Shown: positions 43,154 to 53,380, counted from the stretch's first letter. The stretch: 64,000 nucleotides of DNA from Pontibacter sp. G13 (GCF_031851795.1 NZ_CP134696.1:7068001-7132000); one strand, 5' to 3'. Numbers and translations are program-made. The notes: generated by a model from the sequence alone, not told the origin.

Positions 43154-45442
43154 CTAAAAGCCCAACTGGAGGGACATCAGGATATTTCGACCCATTCCCT
43201 CGACAGAAGCCCCGTGGTAGCGGTAGGTTTCATCCAGAAGGTTTTGGATGCCCACCATGGCATATCCCCACGGAAAATCGTAGCCTACCCGGAGATCCAG
43301 TCGATTCCAGCCTGCGGTACCATTGGGTCCGATGTAGGGATTGGCGATATCATTGGGGGAAAGATTGTCTTGTTCAGCGGTATAGAACCATTCCATTTTT
43401 CCCCAGACCCCTTTTCTGCTTTTGTACTGGAACCCAAGACGGCTATTGAGCGGAGCAATCTCACTCAAGGGCTGGTCCAATGAAATGCTTTTGCCGAGGG
43501 CGTAGGCAATTCCTCCGTAGAAAGCCACGGTGCGGTTGACTGGAATTTCAATCTCTGCCTCCACCCCTTGGATATAAGCTTGCCCGACATTCTGTTCCTG
43601 ATACACCGGAACCCCCTCATATTGTCCTTCTCCCTCCCAAGAGCCCGGAGTCCAATCGATATAGTCTGTGTATTGAGTTCGGTAGACGGAAAATGATCCA
43701 GAGAAATGACTGGTTTTGGCCTTGAACCCGATCTGCGAGGTAAACGAGCGCTCGCCTGCCAGACTGTCGGATGGGATTGCCCAACCCAATTGGTTTCTTC
43801 CGAAACTCCCCAGATCGTACAGATTAGGTGCTCGGTATCCCGTGGTAAATGAGGAGAACAATTGATAATTGGGGTGAAGCGGATACATGGCCGAAATATT
43901 CCCCGTCAGGGCCAGCGGTTTCACTTCGGTATTGGAGCTAGCGAGATTGTCGAGGTTGTTGGAGGTAGCGGTTGCCCGCCCGCCGAAAGTCAATCTCAGC
44001 TTGAGTACATCGAATGTCTGAATGGTATAAACGGACAGGTTACGGCCGATACTGCCATCTGGGAGCATTCCTCGAGTGGGCATGGGATCTTCGTTGCCGT
44101 CCTCAAATAGCTGTGCTTGAGTATTGGCTTGGTCGTAGTACCACTCCACACCAGAGACCAGATTCCAATAGAGATTGGGTTGGGACTTGACTTCGAATTT
44201 GGCGCCAAGGGTCTGGATATCGGTTTCCTCTTTGCGATTCAACTCGGAAAGCCCTTCGGCCTGGTCCAACTCGAAATCATGGGATTGCCAGCTAGCCTTG
44301 ACCGAAAGCTGCTTGAACCATTTGTTGTCGAAATGGCCATTCCAGCCCACGTATGAGATCTGTTGTGTACGGTCCAATTGCCCTTCTTGGGCCGCCATGC
44401 CGTTTTTGGGTTGATCTGTCAATCCCACATTGGACTGGTCCTGTGCAATGTAGGCAGCGATAATTTCATGATCTTGATTGACCTTTGCTTTGGCCAGTAA
44501 TCGGTATGATTGCTGTTGGTAATCAGAGTTGGGCAGTCTTCCTCGATCTCCCGCCAGCGGAAGGTTCCCGAAATCTTGAAGGCCATATCCTGCCAAGATG
44601 CCCACCTGCTCATTGCCGAGACTTATTTCCCCATTGCCTCCGTACAAAGCATCTCCGGTCCAGAGTTGGCCTTGTAGGCGACCATGCACTTCCCAGCCAT
44701 CATCTGCATACACCGGTTGGCGAGCGGTCATGGACACGACTCCGCCAAATGCCTCCGCGCCATGTGCCACACTTCCGGTACCTAGGAGTACCTCTGCTCT
44801 GTCAATCATAAATGGATCGATCATCCCAAGCGGGTTTCCTCCTGAGATGGGGAGGAATGCAGCACCTAGCCGAATATCATTTAGGCGGTACACATTTCTA
44901 TTTCCGGTCACCCCACGAAGCTGTAGGGATCCGTCTGCCAAAAATTGGGGCTGGTTCCAAACTCCTGAAAATTGGGACAGGGCTTCGGAAGTCTGCCTTG
45001 GTTGATCTTGAATCAGGTTGTATGCATCAATCCGATAAGCGGTGGAAGGGGAATACATGGGATCGCGATCGTATCGCTGTGGGAGATCAATGGGTTGCTG
45101 CTCCAATTGTCTCACAGAAATGAGCATGGCAACTCCGGTGGATACCAATGAATCGGTGCCAATGACAATTTCCTGAGTAGTGGATTTGAAGCCCGGACGG
45201 CTAAACTGAAGGGTGTAGACACCCGGCTCAATGCCTTTGAGGGTAAAATACCCATTCTGGTCTGCCCAGCCATCGAGTGTAGTGCCCAGCAGTTCCACCT
45301 TGGCGCCCTTGAGGGGTTTGCCGGTTCCACGGTTGTAAATCGAACCTTGTAGGGTGGTTTGTTGTGCTAATCCTATCATGGGCAGCCCCATCAACAGGAT
45401 AATCAAGAGGGCCTGCACGTGAAAAAGGAAACGGTCTTTCAT
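43154..45442 (-). CDS. TonB-dependent outer-membrane receptor
   Basis: 762 residues. Signal peptide at 1-27 (LIILLMGLPMIGLAQ), then a carboxypeptidase-regulatory-like domain (about 30-115, GSIYNRGTGKPLKGAKVEL). Plug about 140-255 with SEALSQFSGVWNQPQFLADGSLQLRGVTGN and DRAEVLLGTGSVAHGAEAFGG. The barrel follows, with a C-terminal aromatic. ATG at 45442 (MKDRFLF) fits. No SusD-like gene lies next to it, so it belongs to the siderophore/cobalamin-like group rather than the SusC group; ligand unknown. No riboswitch was seen in the upstream 540 bp. Confidence 0.92.
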   Translation of the reverse strand: MKDRFLFHVQALLIILLMGLPMIGLAQQTTLQGSIYNRGTGKPLKGAKVELLGTTLDGWADQNGYFTLKGIEPGVYTLQFSRPGFKSTTQEIVIGTDSLVSTGVAMLISVRQLEQQPIDLPQRYDRDPMYSPSTAYRIDAYNLIQDQPRQTSEALSQFSGVWNQPQFLADGSLQLRGVTGNRNVYRLNDIRLGAAFLPISGGNPLGMIDPFMIDRAEVLLGTGSVAHGAEAFGGVVSMTARQPVYADDGWEVHGRLQGQLWTGDALYGGNGEISLGNEQVGILAGYGLQDFGNLPLAGDRGRLPNSDYQQQSYRLLAKAKVNQDHEIIAAYIAQDQSNVGLTDQPKNGMAAQEGQLDRTQQISYVGWNGHFDNKWFKQLSVKASWQSHDFELDQAEGLSELNRKEETDIQTLGAKFEVKSQPNLYWNLVSGVEWYYDQANTQAQLFEDGNEDPMPTRGMLPDGSIGRNLSVYTIQTFDVLKLRLTFGGRATATSNNLDNLASSNTEVKPLALTGNISAMYPLHPNYQLFSSFTTGYRAPNLYDLGSFGRNQLGWAIPSDSLAGERSFTSQIGFKAKTSHFSGSFSVYRTQYTDYIDWTPGSWEGEGQYEGVPVYQEQNVGQAYIQGVEAEIEIPVNRTVAFYGGIAYALGKSISLDQPLSEIAPLNSRLGFQYKSRKGVWGKMEWFYTAEQDNLSPNDIANPYIGPNGTAGWNRLDLRVGYDFPWGYAMVGIQNLLDETYRYHGASVEGMGRNILMSLQLGF

Positions 45443-46000
45443 ACAGCGAGATTTCGGAATCATGAAGCGGAAGTCCCATCGGGAGCCACTTTCAGCCTAG
45501 GGCAATGTTACGATCTTTGGGGGGGATCCCCGAATCATTTTTGATAATTTTCATAGATCGAAAACATAGCGATTCTAGGCAATTGTCGGACGCTGAAAAT
45601 CACTTTTGGAAAAATTCCCAAAAAAGTTTCTTCGTCGCTTCTTCCAATTCGTTAGGATATCCACACCGATCTCGGGAGAAAGGCATGGGTTGGGAAACCA
45701 CTCAAATTAGCCGAGAACGGGGCGAATCTTCCCAGCCAACCGATGAGTCTGGACAAACTGGGGTTGAAATCCGAATATTGTCCGCTCGGGAAGGGTTGCG
45801 TGCGCTGTATCGGTAAAATTCATACTTTGAAATATATTCACATTCAATCAAATCGGCCCTCACGGGATTGTATATGCATCCTCGCGGATGATTGTTGGTT
45901 GTTTGGTTTCGCAGATGAAAATCTGCCTAGGGGAGTTCGGAACTCTGTCAGATGTCGTCATGCGCGATGTGTTGCAGGTTTCCGACCCTTTTTGGTTTCA
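45443..46000. other. 558-bp gap upstream of the TonB receptor gene
   Basis: No gene, riboswitch or clear promoter seen. One imperfect palindrome (TTTTGGAAAAATTCCCAAAA) lies near 45600-45630. Confidence 0.5.
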
Positions 46001-47860
46001 TTACCTCACGATGAGGTTGGATTGAATCGAATGACCCTGTAGCACGAGATGAACCAGATAGACTCCTGTGGCCACGTGCTCAGAGAGTGGAATACGGACT
46101 GCCCCGGATGAGGAAAAGGCATTTCCCATGTCTACTGTCCTTCCCGCCAAATCCCGGATCGTCCATTCGCAGGCTACATCCGCTTCCCACGGTCCCCGCA
46201 TGAATACAGCCTCTCCCTTGGAAACCGGATTGGGGAACAGCTGAATGGATGTCCTGCCCATAGAATGGATTTCCACCGTATTCGACAGAAAGATCCTGCC
46301 TTCGAAGTCCAGCAATTTTACTCGATAAATGGAAGCGGGTAGGGGACTGGGATCAAATGCCCGATGGGATGCTAAATGAGCCGCCTCCAATGAGAGTGCC
46401 TGAAATTCCCGAAGCGAAGGATGCCATCGTTGAATGTCGATTCGATTCCAGTCAGACAATCCATGAACTTCCCAGTTGAGCTCGATACCGCTGCCCAACG
46501 CTTGGCCAACCAGGTCGATCTGGATGTGGTCGAGGACGCATGATTCTCCGGTGGTTTCGGTGGGGATGGTATATCCGGTCAATGAAACACCGTTCGTGCC
46601 TGAAATGGCTCCTTGTGGATCATTTGCGCATGCTGCTGCCACGCCTCGAATTCCTCCTGAAAGTTGGGTCGTGGTGGCTCCTGGCACCGCATTCGAAGTC
46701 CAGACCACGCCGCCAGATCCGCCTCCACCGGGGCCTTCGCAGTTGATGTTGGTACTCCCTCCATCGCCTCCATTGACCGAAAGTGTGAGATTGGTCGCGG
46801 GGTCGATATTGTCCACTTGAAGGGCAATGACCCCTCCAGCACCACCGCCTGAATTTCCGTCGGATTGATTGCCCATAGGCACGACATCAGCCCCATTTGC
46901 TCGAATGTCAAACCCATTTCCGATGAGCTGGAACGCTTCGATCATGATGATTCCCCCTCCATTGCCGCCATTGCTGGCTTGTCCATTGTCTTCATGGCCA
47001 GCACCGCCTCCGCCACCCATGAAGAGATAGGGATTGGCTGGTGAATATCCCCAGCTTGCGAGCGTCTTGCCGGGTACGCCCGGGAAATTGCCACTGCAAA
47101 AGGCGCTTCCGTCCTTGTCTCCGCCTCTACCTCCAGCTGAATAGTTGCTACCGCCCGCTCCTCCGCTATTGTGACGATTGCCTCCTCCGCCGCCATTGGC
47201 TTGGGGACCGCGGGCATAATTGGTACTGGTTGGAATGGCGATGCCTTCGCCTTTCTGACCGCCGTTGGTTGAGTTGGTCAATGCATAGGAATTGGTGGTG
47301 AAAAAGCAATTGGATGTCCCATTGTCCGGAATCCCTCCTCGAAATCCTTGGCCTGAGACGTCGATGTCTGCGCCAAGTTCCAAGGTATTGTTGACGGAAA
47401 AGGCCAAGATCCCTCCTGTTGCGCCATCCCACGGCTGGGCAGTCAAGGTACCATCAACATACGCATTGGCATAGGTGGGGACTCGGATCAATTGGCTGGA
47501 GGAAGTGGGGGAATAGGTGTTTTGGAGCGGGTATTCGAAGCTGATTTCCCCATTGGTGGTGTTGACGTTGCAAACGGAAGCCCATTCGTAGGTACCGGCG
47601 CCATTGAGGCTTGTGATGGTTCCGTAGGCACTGCCCGTGGTGGAAATGGTGGCTCCTTGCATCTGGATGAGTAGCACCTGATCTGCAAGGTCGAAATCAG
47701 AGGCATCTGAAACCGTGATCGAGTTGGAGAGTGGGTCTGTGGCCGTGATGGCCGTGTAGGAATTGATAATCCCTGAAATTGTGTCTGGTTGCGCTTGGGC
47801 CTTCCCAAGAGGTAACAGGCCCAGCAGGAGAATTCCGGCGAGTAGCAATTGAATCTGCAT
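46001..47860 (-). CDS. Glycine-rich surface protein with T9SS sorting domain
   Basis: 619 residues. Signal peptide at 1-24. After a small N-terminal domain (TGSAYGTITSLNGAGTYEWASVC) the middle (about 185-385) is very Gly-rich, with GGGGGNRHNSGGAGGSNYSAGGRGGDK and similar runs, and resembles the domain of glycine-rich Bacteroidota surface proteins. The C-terminal part (about 430-619) has a fibronectin-like stretch and a T9SS type A sorting domain (IQLFPNPVSKGEAV, VATGVYLVHLVL). It should be surface-attached. ATG at 47860 fits. Role possibly adhesive. Confidence 0.85.
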   Translation of the reverse strand: MQIQLLLAGILLLGLLPLGKAQAQPDTISGIINSYTAITATDPLSNSITVSDASDFDLADQVLLIQMQGATISTTGSAYGTITSLNGAGTYEWASVCNVNTTNGEISFEYPLQNTYSPTSSSQLIRVPTYANAYVDGTLTAQPWDGATGGILAFSVNNTLELGADIDVSGQGFRGGIPDNGTSNCFFTTNSYALTNSTNGGQKGEGIAIPTSTNYARGPQANGGGGGNRHNSGGAGGSNYSAGGRGGDKDGSAFCSGNFPGVPGKTLASWGYSPANPYLFMGGGGGAGHEDNGQASNGGNGGGIIMIEAFQLIGNGFDIRANGADVVPMGNQSDGNSGGGAGGVIALQVDNIDPATNLTLSVNGGDGGSTNINCEGPGGGGSGGVVWTSNAVPGATTTQLSGGIRGVAAACANDPQGAISGTNGVSLTGYTIPTETTGESCVLDHIQIDLVGQALGSGIELNWEVHGLSDWNRIDIQRWHPSLREFQALSLEAAHLASHRAFDPSPLPASIYRVKLLDFEGRIFLSNTVEIHSMGRTSIQLFPNPVSKGEAVFMRGPWEADVACEWTIRDLAGRTVDMGNAFSSSGAVRIPLSEHVATGVYLVHLVLQGHSIQSNLIVR

Positions 47861-47962
47861 GGGCAAAATGGATTGTGAACAAGAATATACACCAAAAACC
47901 CACGCATTCAAGGGGATTACATGGCCCTAGACTGACAATCGAATTCGGAAATCCTGAATTCC

Positions 47963-49048
47963 TTGGATTTCGGGGTTGCCTGTTTTTCCAAAAATCATGA
48001 GTTTCGTGCAAACCTCAACCGATTCCCCTTGGTACATCTTCGAAAAATCCGCCTATTGCTGGGCACGCTTACCCTTCGGAAACTCTGGAATTTCGGCTGG
48101 ATATACCTGTCGTTTTTCGTTTCCAAATGGATGAGGAGGTCTTGGCACCGAGGCAATCCCGTGAAGATCGGTTTCGAACCCACGACCTTTTGCAATCTTC
48201 GCTGCCCAGAATGTCCTTCTGGCTTGAGGTCGTTTACCCGTCCTACTGGAATGGCCCAGATGGATCTATTCCGCCATACGGTGGATCAGTTGTTTGGAGA
48301 TTTGGTGTACCTGTTGCTCTATTTTCAGGGAGAACCTTACCTCAACCCTGACTTCCTCGACATGGCTGCATACGCCCACCAGAAGGGGATTTATTCCGCG
48401 ACTTCTACGAATGGACATTATTTGACCCCGGAGAATGCCCGCAAAACGGTGGAAAGCGGACTGTCTGAGGTGATCATCTCCATAGATGGCACCACACAGG
48501 ATACTTATGAAGCCTACCGAATTGGAGGGAATTTGGAGAAGGTCAAGCAAGGAGTAGCCAATCTTGTAGAGGCCCGAAAAGCTGCTGGCTCGCTCCACCC
48601 CTTTATTGTGATCCAATTCTTGGTCGTCAAGCCCAATGAGCACCAAATCGAGGCTGTGAAGGAAATGGGGCAGTCGCTTGGCGTGGATCAGGTCGTCTTC
48701 AAAACTGCGCAGGTCTACGAATTCAAGCATGGCAATGACCTGATCCCGGACAACAATCGATACAGCAGATATCGCCAGCAAACCGATGGGACTTGGACCA
48801 TCAAGAATCCGTTAGACAACCAATGCTGGAAGCTCTGGCATGGAGCCGAAATCACATGGGATGGCAAAGTGCTGCCTTGCTGTTTCGATAAAGATGCCGC
48901 CCATGAAATGGGTAATTTGGTGGAGACGCCCTTCTGGGAAATTTGGCGAAGCCCCGCCTATGATGCTTTCCGAAACCAGCTTTTGACTTCCCGCGCCGAA
49001 ATAGATATGTGCCGCAACTGCTCCGAAGGCACGAGAGTATTCGCCTGA
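47963..49048 (+). CDS. Radical SAM protein with SPASM domain
   Basis: About 361 residues from a TTG at 47963; the true start may be the TTG at 48029 or the ATG at 48131. The radical SAM motif is CNLRCPEC (CxxxCxxC, 4Fe-4S), then a TIM-barrel with GEPYLNPDF. The C-terminal SPASM part has CWKLWHG, LPCCFDKD and MCRNCSEG, binding further clusters. Family members modify peptides or sugars by radical chemistry. No precursor peptide gene was seen beside it. Divergent from the glycine-rich gene, leaving about 100 bp. Confidence 0.82.
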   Translation: MDFGVACFSKNHEFRANLNRFPLVHLRKIRLLLGTLTLRKLWNFGWIYLSFFVSKWMRRSWHRGNPVKIGFEPTTFCNLRCPECPSGLRSFTRPTGMAQMDLFRHTVDQLFGDLVYLLLYFQGEPYLNPDFLDMAAYAHQKGIYSATSTNGHYLTPENARKTVESGLSEVIISIDGTTQDTYEAYRIGGNLEKVKQGVANLVEARKAAGSLHPFIVIQFLVVKPNEHQIEAVKEMGQSLGVDQVVFKTAQVYEFKHGNDLIPDNNRYSRYRQQTDGTWTIKNPLDNQCWKLWHGAEITWDGKVLPCCFDKDAAHEMGNLVETPFWEIWRSPAYDAFRNQLLTSRAEIDMCRNCSEGTRVFA

Positions 49049-49190
49049 TCGTCAGGAATTCCTTACACAAATCAACGATTGCTGCATCTTGGCCACGTTT
49101 TGGGTGAATTGTCCATACCCGCCACAACCGCGCCCTTGGGAAAAATTGCGTAACTTACAGCACTAACTAGACTGTACTTAATCGCCATAC

Positions 49191-51491
49191 ATGGCTTCGG
49201 AAACGCAAAATCAGAAGTTTGGAACCCTGCCTGTTTTCTTGACCTCCATCTGTACGATCCTCGGAGCGATCCTCTTTCTCCGGTTTGGATGGGCAGTGGG
49301 GCAAGTGGGACTTTTGGGGACTTTGGCCATCATCCTGATTGGACATTTGGTCACGCTCCCCACCTCACTCGCCATCGCGGAGATTGCCACCAATCAACGT
49401 GTGGAAGGAGGCGGGGCCTACTACATCATCTCTCGCTCGTTTGGATTGAACATCGGCGGTGCCATCGGTATCGCGCTTTATCTCTCCCAAGCCATTTCGG
49501 TGGCGTTCTATGTCATTGCATTTGCACAATCCACCGCACCCTTGTTCGAGTGGCTGGATGTGTGGACCCTCAAACAATTTGGCTGGACGATCAACCATTG
49601 GGACTACCGCATGGTGAGTCTCCCAACGATGGGCCTCTTGTCCTTGCTTGTCCTGACTAGAGGGGCCAATTCTGGCATGAACCTGCTCTACATCGTGGCA
49701 GGGGTATTGTTTGTCTCTCTCCTCATGTTCTTTGCCGGAACTCCGGAAACGCCCATGGAATTTGCAGGCGTTGCGGATTTGTTCCTCAACAAATTCCATC
49801 CGGAAGATTTCAGCGTCGGGGAATTGGCCACCATGGGACTCTCGGCTGAAAAGCCAGAATACTTTTATGTGTTCACCATTATTTTCCCGGCTTTCACGGG
49901 GATCATTGCAGGATTGGGCTTGTCTGGAGACCTCAAGGACCCGGGCAAATCGATTCCTACTGGTACGATTGCTGCCACCTTGGTCGGGATGTTTGTCTAT
50001 GTCCTGGTCGCCTTCAAGTTGGCATTTTCCCTTCCTCCCGAAGTGCTGGCCAATAAGGATCGTCTGGTCATGTCAGAGATCGCCATCTGGGCCCCGATCA
50101 TTCCCATTGGATTGGCTGCTGCGGCTATTTCCTCTGCGTTGGGTTCTGTGCTGGTAGCTCCACGAACGCTTCAGGCGTTGGGTGGAGACAAGATCTTCCC
50201 TACGGCCCGGATCAATAGTTGGATCGCCTCCACCCGGAAACGCGATTCGGAACCCATCAATGGCGGAATTTTGACTGTCCTGATTGCCTTTGTCTTCGTG
50301 TTTATCGGTGATGTGGACTTTGTGGCGGAGATCATCTCGATGTTCTTCATGGTGACGTATGGTGCGATCTGCCTGATTTCTTTTTTGGAGCATTTCTCCT
50401 CCAATCCCGCTTACAGGCCGAGTTTTACTTCGCGTTGGTACTTCTCACTAGCTGGGGCCATCTTCTGCATCTGGCTGATGTTCAAGATGAATCTTGAGTA
50501 CGCGGTCGGGTCGGTGATTCTGATGGCACTGATCTACGTCTGGGTGAGCCGGTACAACGACAACAACGGCATGACCCGCATCTTCAAAGGGGTGATATTC
50601 CAAATCAGCCGTGGACTGCGTGTCATGCTCCAGAAAGCTGCCGAAGAGGAGGATTACGAGGAGCACTGGGTACCCTCTGTGATCTGTATTTCCCAGCACA
50701 GCTTCGAGCGACTGGCGGCTTTCGATATGGTGAGATTCATCTCCCAACGATATGGATTCGGTACCTATATCCACATGATTCGGGATTTCTATTCCAAGGA
50801 TACGGTCGCTCAATCCCGCGATGTTCAGAAGCGCTTGTTGCAGCGAACTCGGGTAAGTCGAAGCAAGGTCTATGTCGATACGATGATCTCGCCTTCCTAC
50901 ACTTCCGCGGTCGCTCAGGTGTTGCAGATTCCGGGGATCTCGGGTCAGGACAACAACATGATTCTCTTCGAATACTTCCGTCATGACACGACTCGTCTGC
51001 CGGATATGGTGGACAATATCGGCCTGATCAAAGCGGCGGATTTCGATGCGCTGATCCTCCAAAGTTCAGAGAAGGGATTTGGGTATAAGCACGAAATCCA
51101 CATCTGGTTGACCTCGGAGGACTTCGTGAATGGAAACTTGATGATTTTGCTGGCCTACATCATTCTGGGGCACTCCGAATGGAAAGGTGGCGAAATCAAG
51201 ATCTTTGCGGTGTATCCCGAAAAAGATGTCAAGCAACAGAAGGACAAGCTCCTGCGACTGATTGCCGAGGGACGTATGGCCATCTCTCCCAACAACATCG
51301 AGGTGATTGCCCATCCAGAGAACCAGAGTATCAAATCCATCATCACAGACCGGTCCGTGGACGCGGATTTGACCCTGATCGGTTTTGGGGATGAAGATCT
51401 GGCCAACCGCTATGATGAGGTATTCTCCGGATACGATGATCTCGGGAATGTTCTCTTTGTGAATACCGACCGGGAGAAGGCCATCGACTAG
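49191..51491 (+). CDS. SLC12-like cation-chloride cotransporter
   Basis: 766 residues. Twelve helices of the amino acid-polyamine-organocation fold at 1-470, with FLTSICTILGAILFLRFGWAVG in TM1 and GLSGDLKDPGKSIPTGT in TM6, as in Na-K-Cl cotransporters. The C-terminal domain (about 480-766) is soluble and regulatory, with the segment SVDADLTLIGFG. It may move Na+, K+ or Cl- across the inner membrane, for osmotic balance. ATG at 49191. Followed after 19 bp by a GGGCGTG repeat. Confidence 0.88.
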   Translation: MASETQNQKFGTLPVFLTSICTILGAILFLRFGWAVGQVGLLGTLAIILIGHLVTLPTSLAIAEIATNQRVEGGGAYYIISRSFGLNIGGAIGIALYLSQAISVAFYVIAFAQSTAPLFEWLDVWTLKQFGWTINHWDYRMVSLPTMGLLSLLVLTRGANSGMNLLYIVAGVLFVSLLMFFAGTPETPMEFAGVADLFLNKFHPEDFSVGELATMGLSAEKPEYFYVFTIIFPAFTGIIAGLGLSGDLKDPGKSIPTGTIAATLVGMFVYVLVAFKLAFSLPPEVLANKDRLVMSEIAIWAPIIPIGLAAAAISSALGSVLVAPRTLQALGGDKIFPTARINSWIASTRKRDSEPINGGILTVLIAFVFVFIGDVDFVAEIISMFFMVTYGAICLISFLEHFSSNPAYRPSFTSRWYFSLAGAIFCIWLMFKMNLEYAVGSVILMALIYVWVSRYNDNNGMTRIFKGVIFQISRGLRVMLQKAAEEEDYEEHWVPSVICISQHSFERLAAFDMVRFISQRYGFGTYIHMIRDFYSKDTVAQSRDVQKRLLQRTRVSRSKVYVDTMISPSYTSAVAQVLQIPGISGQDNNMILFEYFRHDTTRLPDMVDNIGLIKAADFDALILQSSEKGFGYKHEIHIWLTSEDFVNGNLMILLAYIILGHSEWKGGEIKIFAVYPEKDVKQQKDKLLRLIAEGRMAISPNNIEVIAHPENQSIKSIITDRSVDADLTLIGFGDEDLANRYDEVFSGYDDLGNVLFVNTDREKAID

Positions 51492-51510
51492 GTAGGTGAT
51501 GGCTTGTGTG

Positions 51511-51716
51511 CGCGTGAGGGATGGGAATGGTGCGAGGTACGAGCAGTCCGAGCTGCCTGCTATATGGAAATGGAATCCCCTTTCTGATGGGTCTGCTCAA
51601 AGTATCAGTACCGCTCAGATGTGTGAGGACGGAGCACCGCGAACCCATGTACAAGCCCGACCCGGCGGCGACTCTGCCCAGCAAGGATCCTTTGCCAAGC
51701 ACGCCGGGGCACGCCC
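51511..51716 (-). repeat. GGGCGTG-type non-coding repeat, copy C
   Basis: Read on the minus strand it starts GGGCGTGCCCC, then GGCGTGCTTGGCAAAGGAT, CGCCGGGTCGGGCTT, and ends CATCCCTCACGCG. The start is preceded by ATGATG. It matches copies A and B at 9 kb in both ends. No plausible protein. Confidence 0.7.
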
Positions 51717-51749
51717 TAAACATCATCTGAATACCTAGGAGTCAACCAG

Positions 51750-51787
51750 AAAGCCCCGCCTATCCAAACATGGTAGGCGGGGCTTTT
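51750..51787 (-). terminator. Bidirectional terminator between SLC12-like and barrel genes
   Basis: 12-bp stem AAGCCCCGCCTA/TAGGCGGGGCTT, with a T-run of four on the plus strand and a short T tract on the minus strand. Confidence 0.75.
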
Positions 51788-51823
51788 GGCGACTGAATCA
51801 GCTTGTGGAGCTAGGCCGATCGA

Positions 51824-52342
51824 CTAGAAATCCCCAAAGGAATAGAAGAACGATACAGAAAACATATCGCCGAATTCGGGCAGGGTATTCTTGGTGTAGG
51901 CTGCGCGAATGCCGACAGGAATACCAGCGATGTTGCCCCTAAGGCCAGCATTGAATACAGGCCCGCGGGATTCGTACCATCCGGAATTCATTTCGCTCAT
52001 GGAGTATCCGACTCCTGCAAATCCTCCAAAATCAGAATAGGTATAGGGCGTAGCTGCATGGCCAAAGTTGACCTCTAGCATGATCGGCAAATCATACGCG
52101 TAAGCTCCACCTACCTGGCTCTCATAATAGATGAAGCCTGCGAGGTGCGTGCCTATGGAAATCGTCCCTTCGTCGGCAAACTCTACAACATTCAGCCGTG
52201 GAGAGTAGAGGATACAACCATCTGTACTGGTTGGGGTAAAGTACACTCCTCCGCCAGCACTATGGTTGAACGAAAGCTGACCGAAGGAAAATTGGGATAC
52301 TGTTGTGAGTATCAAGGTTGTGATAAACAGACATTTGTTCAT
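51824..52342 (-). CDS. Small outer-membrane beta-barrel protein
   Basis: 172 residues. Signal peptide at 1-21. The rest alternates hydrophobic/polar residues with Gly-rich turns (GGFAGVGYSMSE, FNAGLRGNIAGIPVGIRAAY) and ends in SFFYSFGDF, the typical C-terminal aromatic. About eight strands. ATG at 52342. No known family. Confidence 0.75.
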   Translation of the reverse strand: MNKCLFITTLILTTVSQFSFGQLSFNHSAGGGVYFTPTSTDGCILYSPRLNVVEFADEGTISIGTHLAGFIYYESQVGGAYAYDLPIMLEVNFGHAATPYTYSDFGGFAGVGYSMSEMNSGWYESRGPVFNAGLRGNIAGIPVGIRAAYTKNTLPEFGDMFSVSFFYSFGDF

Positions 52343-52489
52343 GGTAAAAAAATAGGTTTCTGGTTGTGGGGGATTTCCCCTAATTGGGTGCGAATATGCG
52401 TATATTTAGGTCTATTGTCAATTGCGATAAGCGATAAAATTCAAAACATGTAAATATATGAATTGCTTGATTGTTGAGTGTCAGACTCA

Positions 52490-52523
52490 TAAAAAACGCC
52501 GCTTCCTGTGAGAAAGCGGCGTT
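52490..52523 (-). terminator. Terminator of the cyclophilin gene
   Basis: On the minus strand AACGCCGCTT ... AAGCGGCGTT followed by TTTTATG, 27 bp after the stop. Confidence 0.8.
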
Positions 52524-52549
52524 TGTGGAAAAAAAGGGGGAACAAAAAC

Positions 52550-53212
52550 CTATTGGAGATCTGGGAACAGGTTTCCGGTTTCGTCCATTTTTGCCATTTT
52601 TTTTCGGGACAATTTCTTGACTGTCATTGTCATGGTGACATCTTCTTTTGGGCGATTGCCGAGTCTGCGATCGGTTTCCACTGCGGCGATTTTGTCTACG
52701 ACATCCAATCCGACAAATACCTGTCCAAACACTGTGTAGCTCCCATTGAGGTGGCGAGTTCCCTTGGCTGATTGAACGATGTAGAATTGACTTCCACTGG
52801 ATTTTTTTTCGGGATTGACTCGGTCGCCTTGTCTGGCAGCTGCAAGAGCGCCCTTGTTGTGGGAAAGGCTACTGACGAATTCAGCATCGATGGTATAGCC
52901 CGGGCCGCCATTGCCGATTTGCGAGGCATCTCCGCCTTCTTTGGAGTTGGGATCCCCTCCCTGAATCATGAAATTATTGATGACGCGATGGAAGGTCGTG
53001 CCGTCAAAGAATCCTTCCTTGACCAGTTTGAGGAAGTTTTCCTTGTGTTTGGGAGTGAGGTCGTATAGGCGAACATACATCTCTCCCATGGAGGTGGAAA
53101 TGATGACGACCTCTTCCTTGCCCTTGAGCTTTTTCTGCGCGGATACGGTGGATGGAATGATCAGGGTAATGGCGAGGAGGGCGGTCAGTGCGAATGAAAA
53201 CAGATTCTTCAT
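52550..53212 (-). CDS. Cyclophilin-type peptidyl-prolyl isomerase, exported
   Basis: 220 residues. Signal peptide at 1-22 (ALLAITLIIPSTVSAQ). The cyclophilin domain (about 30-215) has TTFHRVINNFMIQGGDP with the catalytic Arg, and GSQFYIVQSAKGTRHLNGSYTVFGQVFVG, the usual loop. It speeds cis-trans proline isomerisation in the periplasm. ATG at 53212 chosen over the longer frame from 53323. Confidence 0.95.
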   Translation of the reverse strand: MKNLFSFALTALLAITLIIPSTVSAQKKLKGKEEVVIISTSMGEMYVRLYDLTPKHKENFLKLVKEGFFDGTTFHRVINNFMIQGGDPNSKEGGDASQIGNGGPGYTIDAEFVSSLSHNKGALAAARQGDRVNPEKKSSGSQFYIVQSAKGTRHLNGSYTVFGQVFVGLDVVDKIAAVETDRRLGNRPKEDVTMTMTVKKLSRKKMAKMDETGNLFPDLQ

Positions 53213-53380
53213 GTGAGGAATTGGGGTTGAAATGCTTCGACCATCGATCGGAGAATCCATCCTTGGGGGAAATTCATCCGATGGGCCGATACGAAGATAA
53301 TGATTTGCTTCCGTTGGAAACAATCAGCTATTTTGAAGGATCAAAGGCCAAGTCGGTTGGCCCATCCCAAAGAAAGACCC

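Noticed and set aside
45443-46000. Possible cobalamin riboswitch in front of the TonB receptor gene
   Set aside because: No B12 box or paired core could be found on the minus strand; a lone GCCACT is not enough.
51496-51738. Overlapping open frames of 69-80 codons behind the SLC12-like gene
   Set aside because: They are made by the GGGCGTG repeat; frames on both strands with no start signals.
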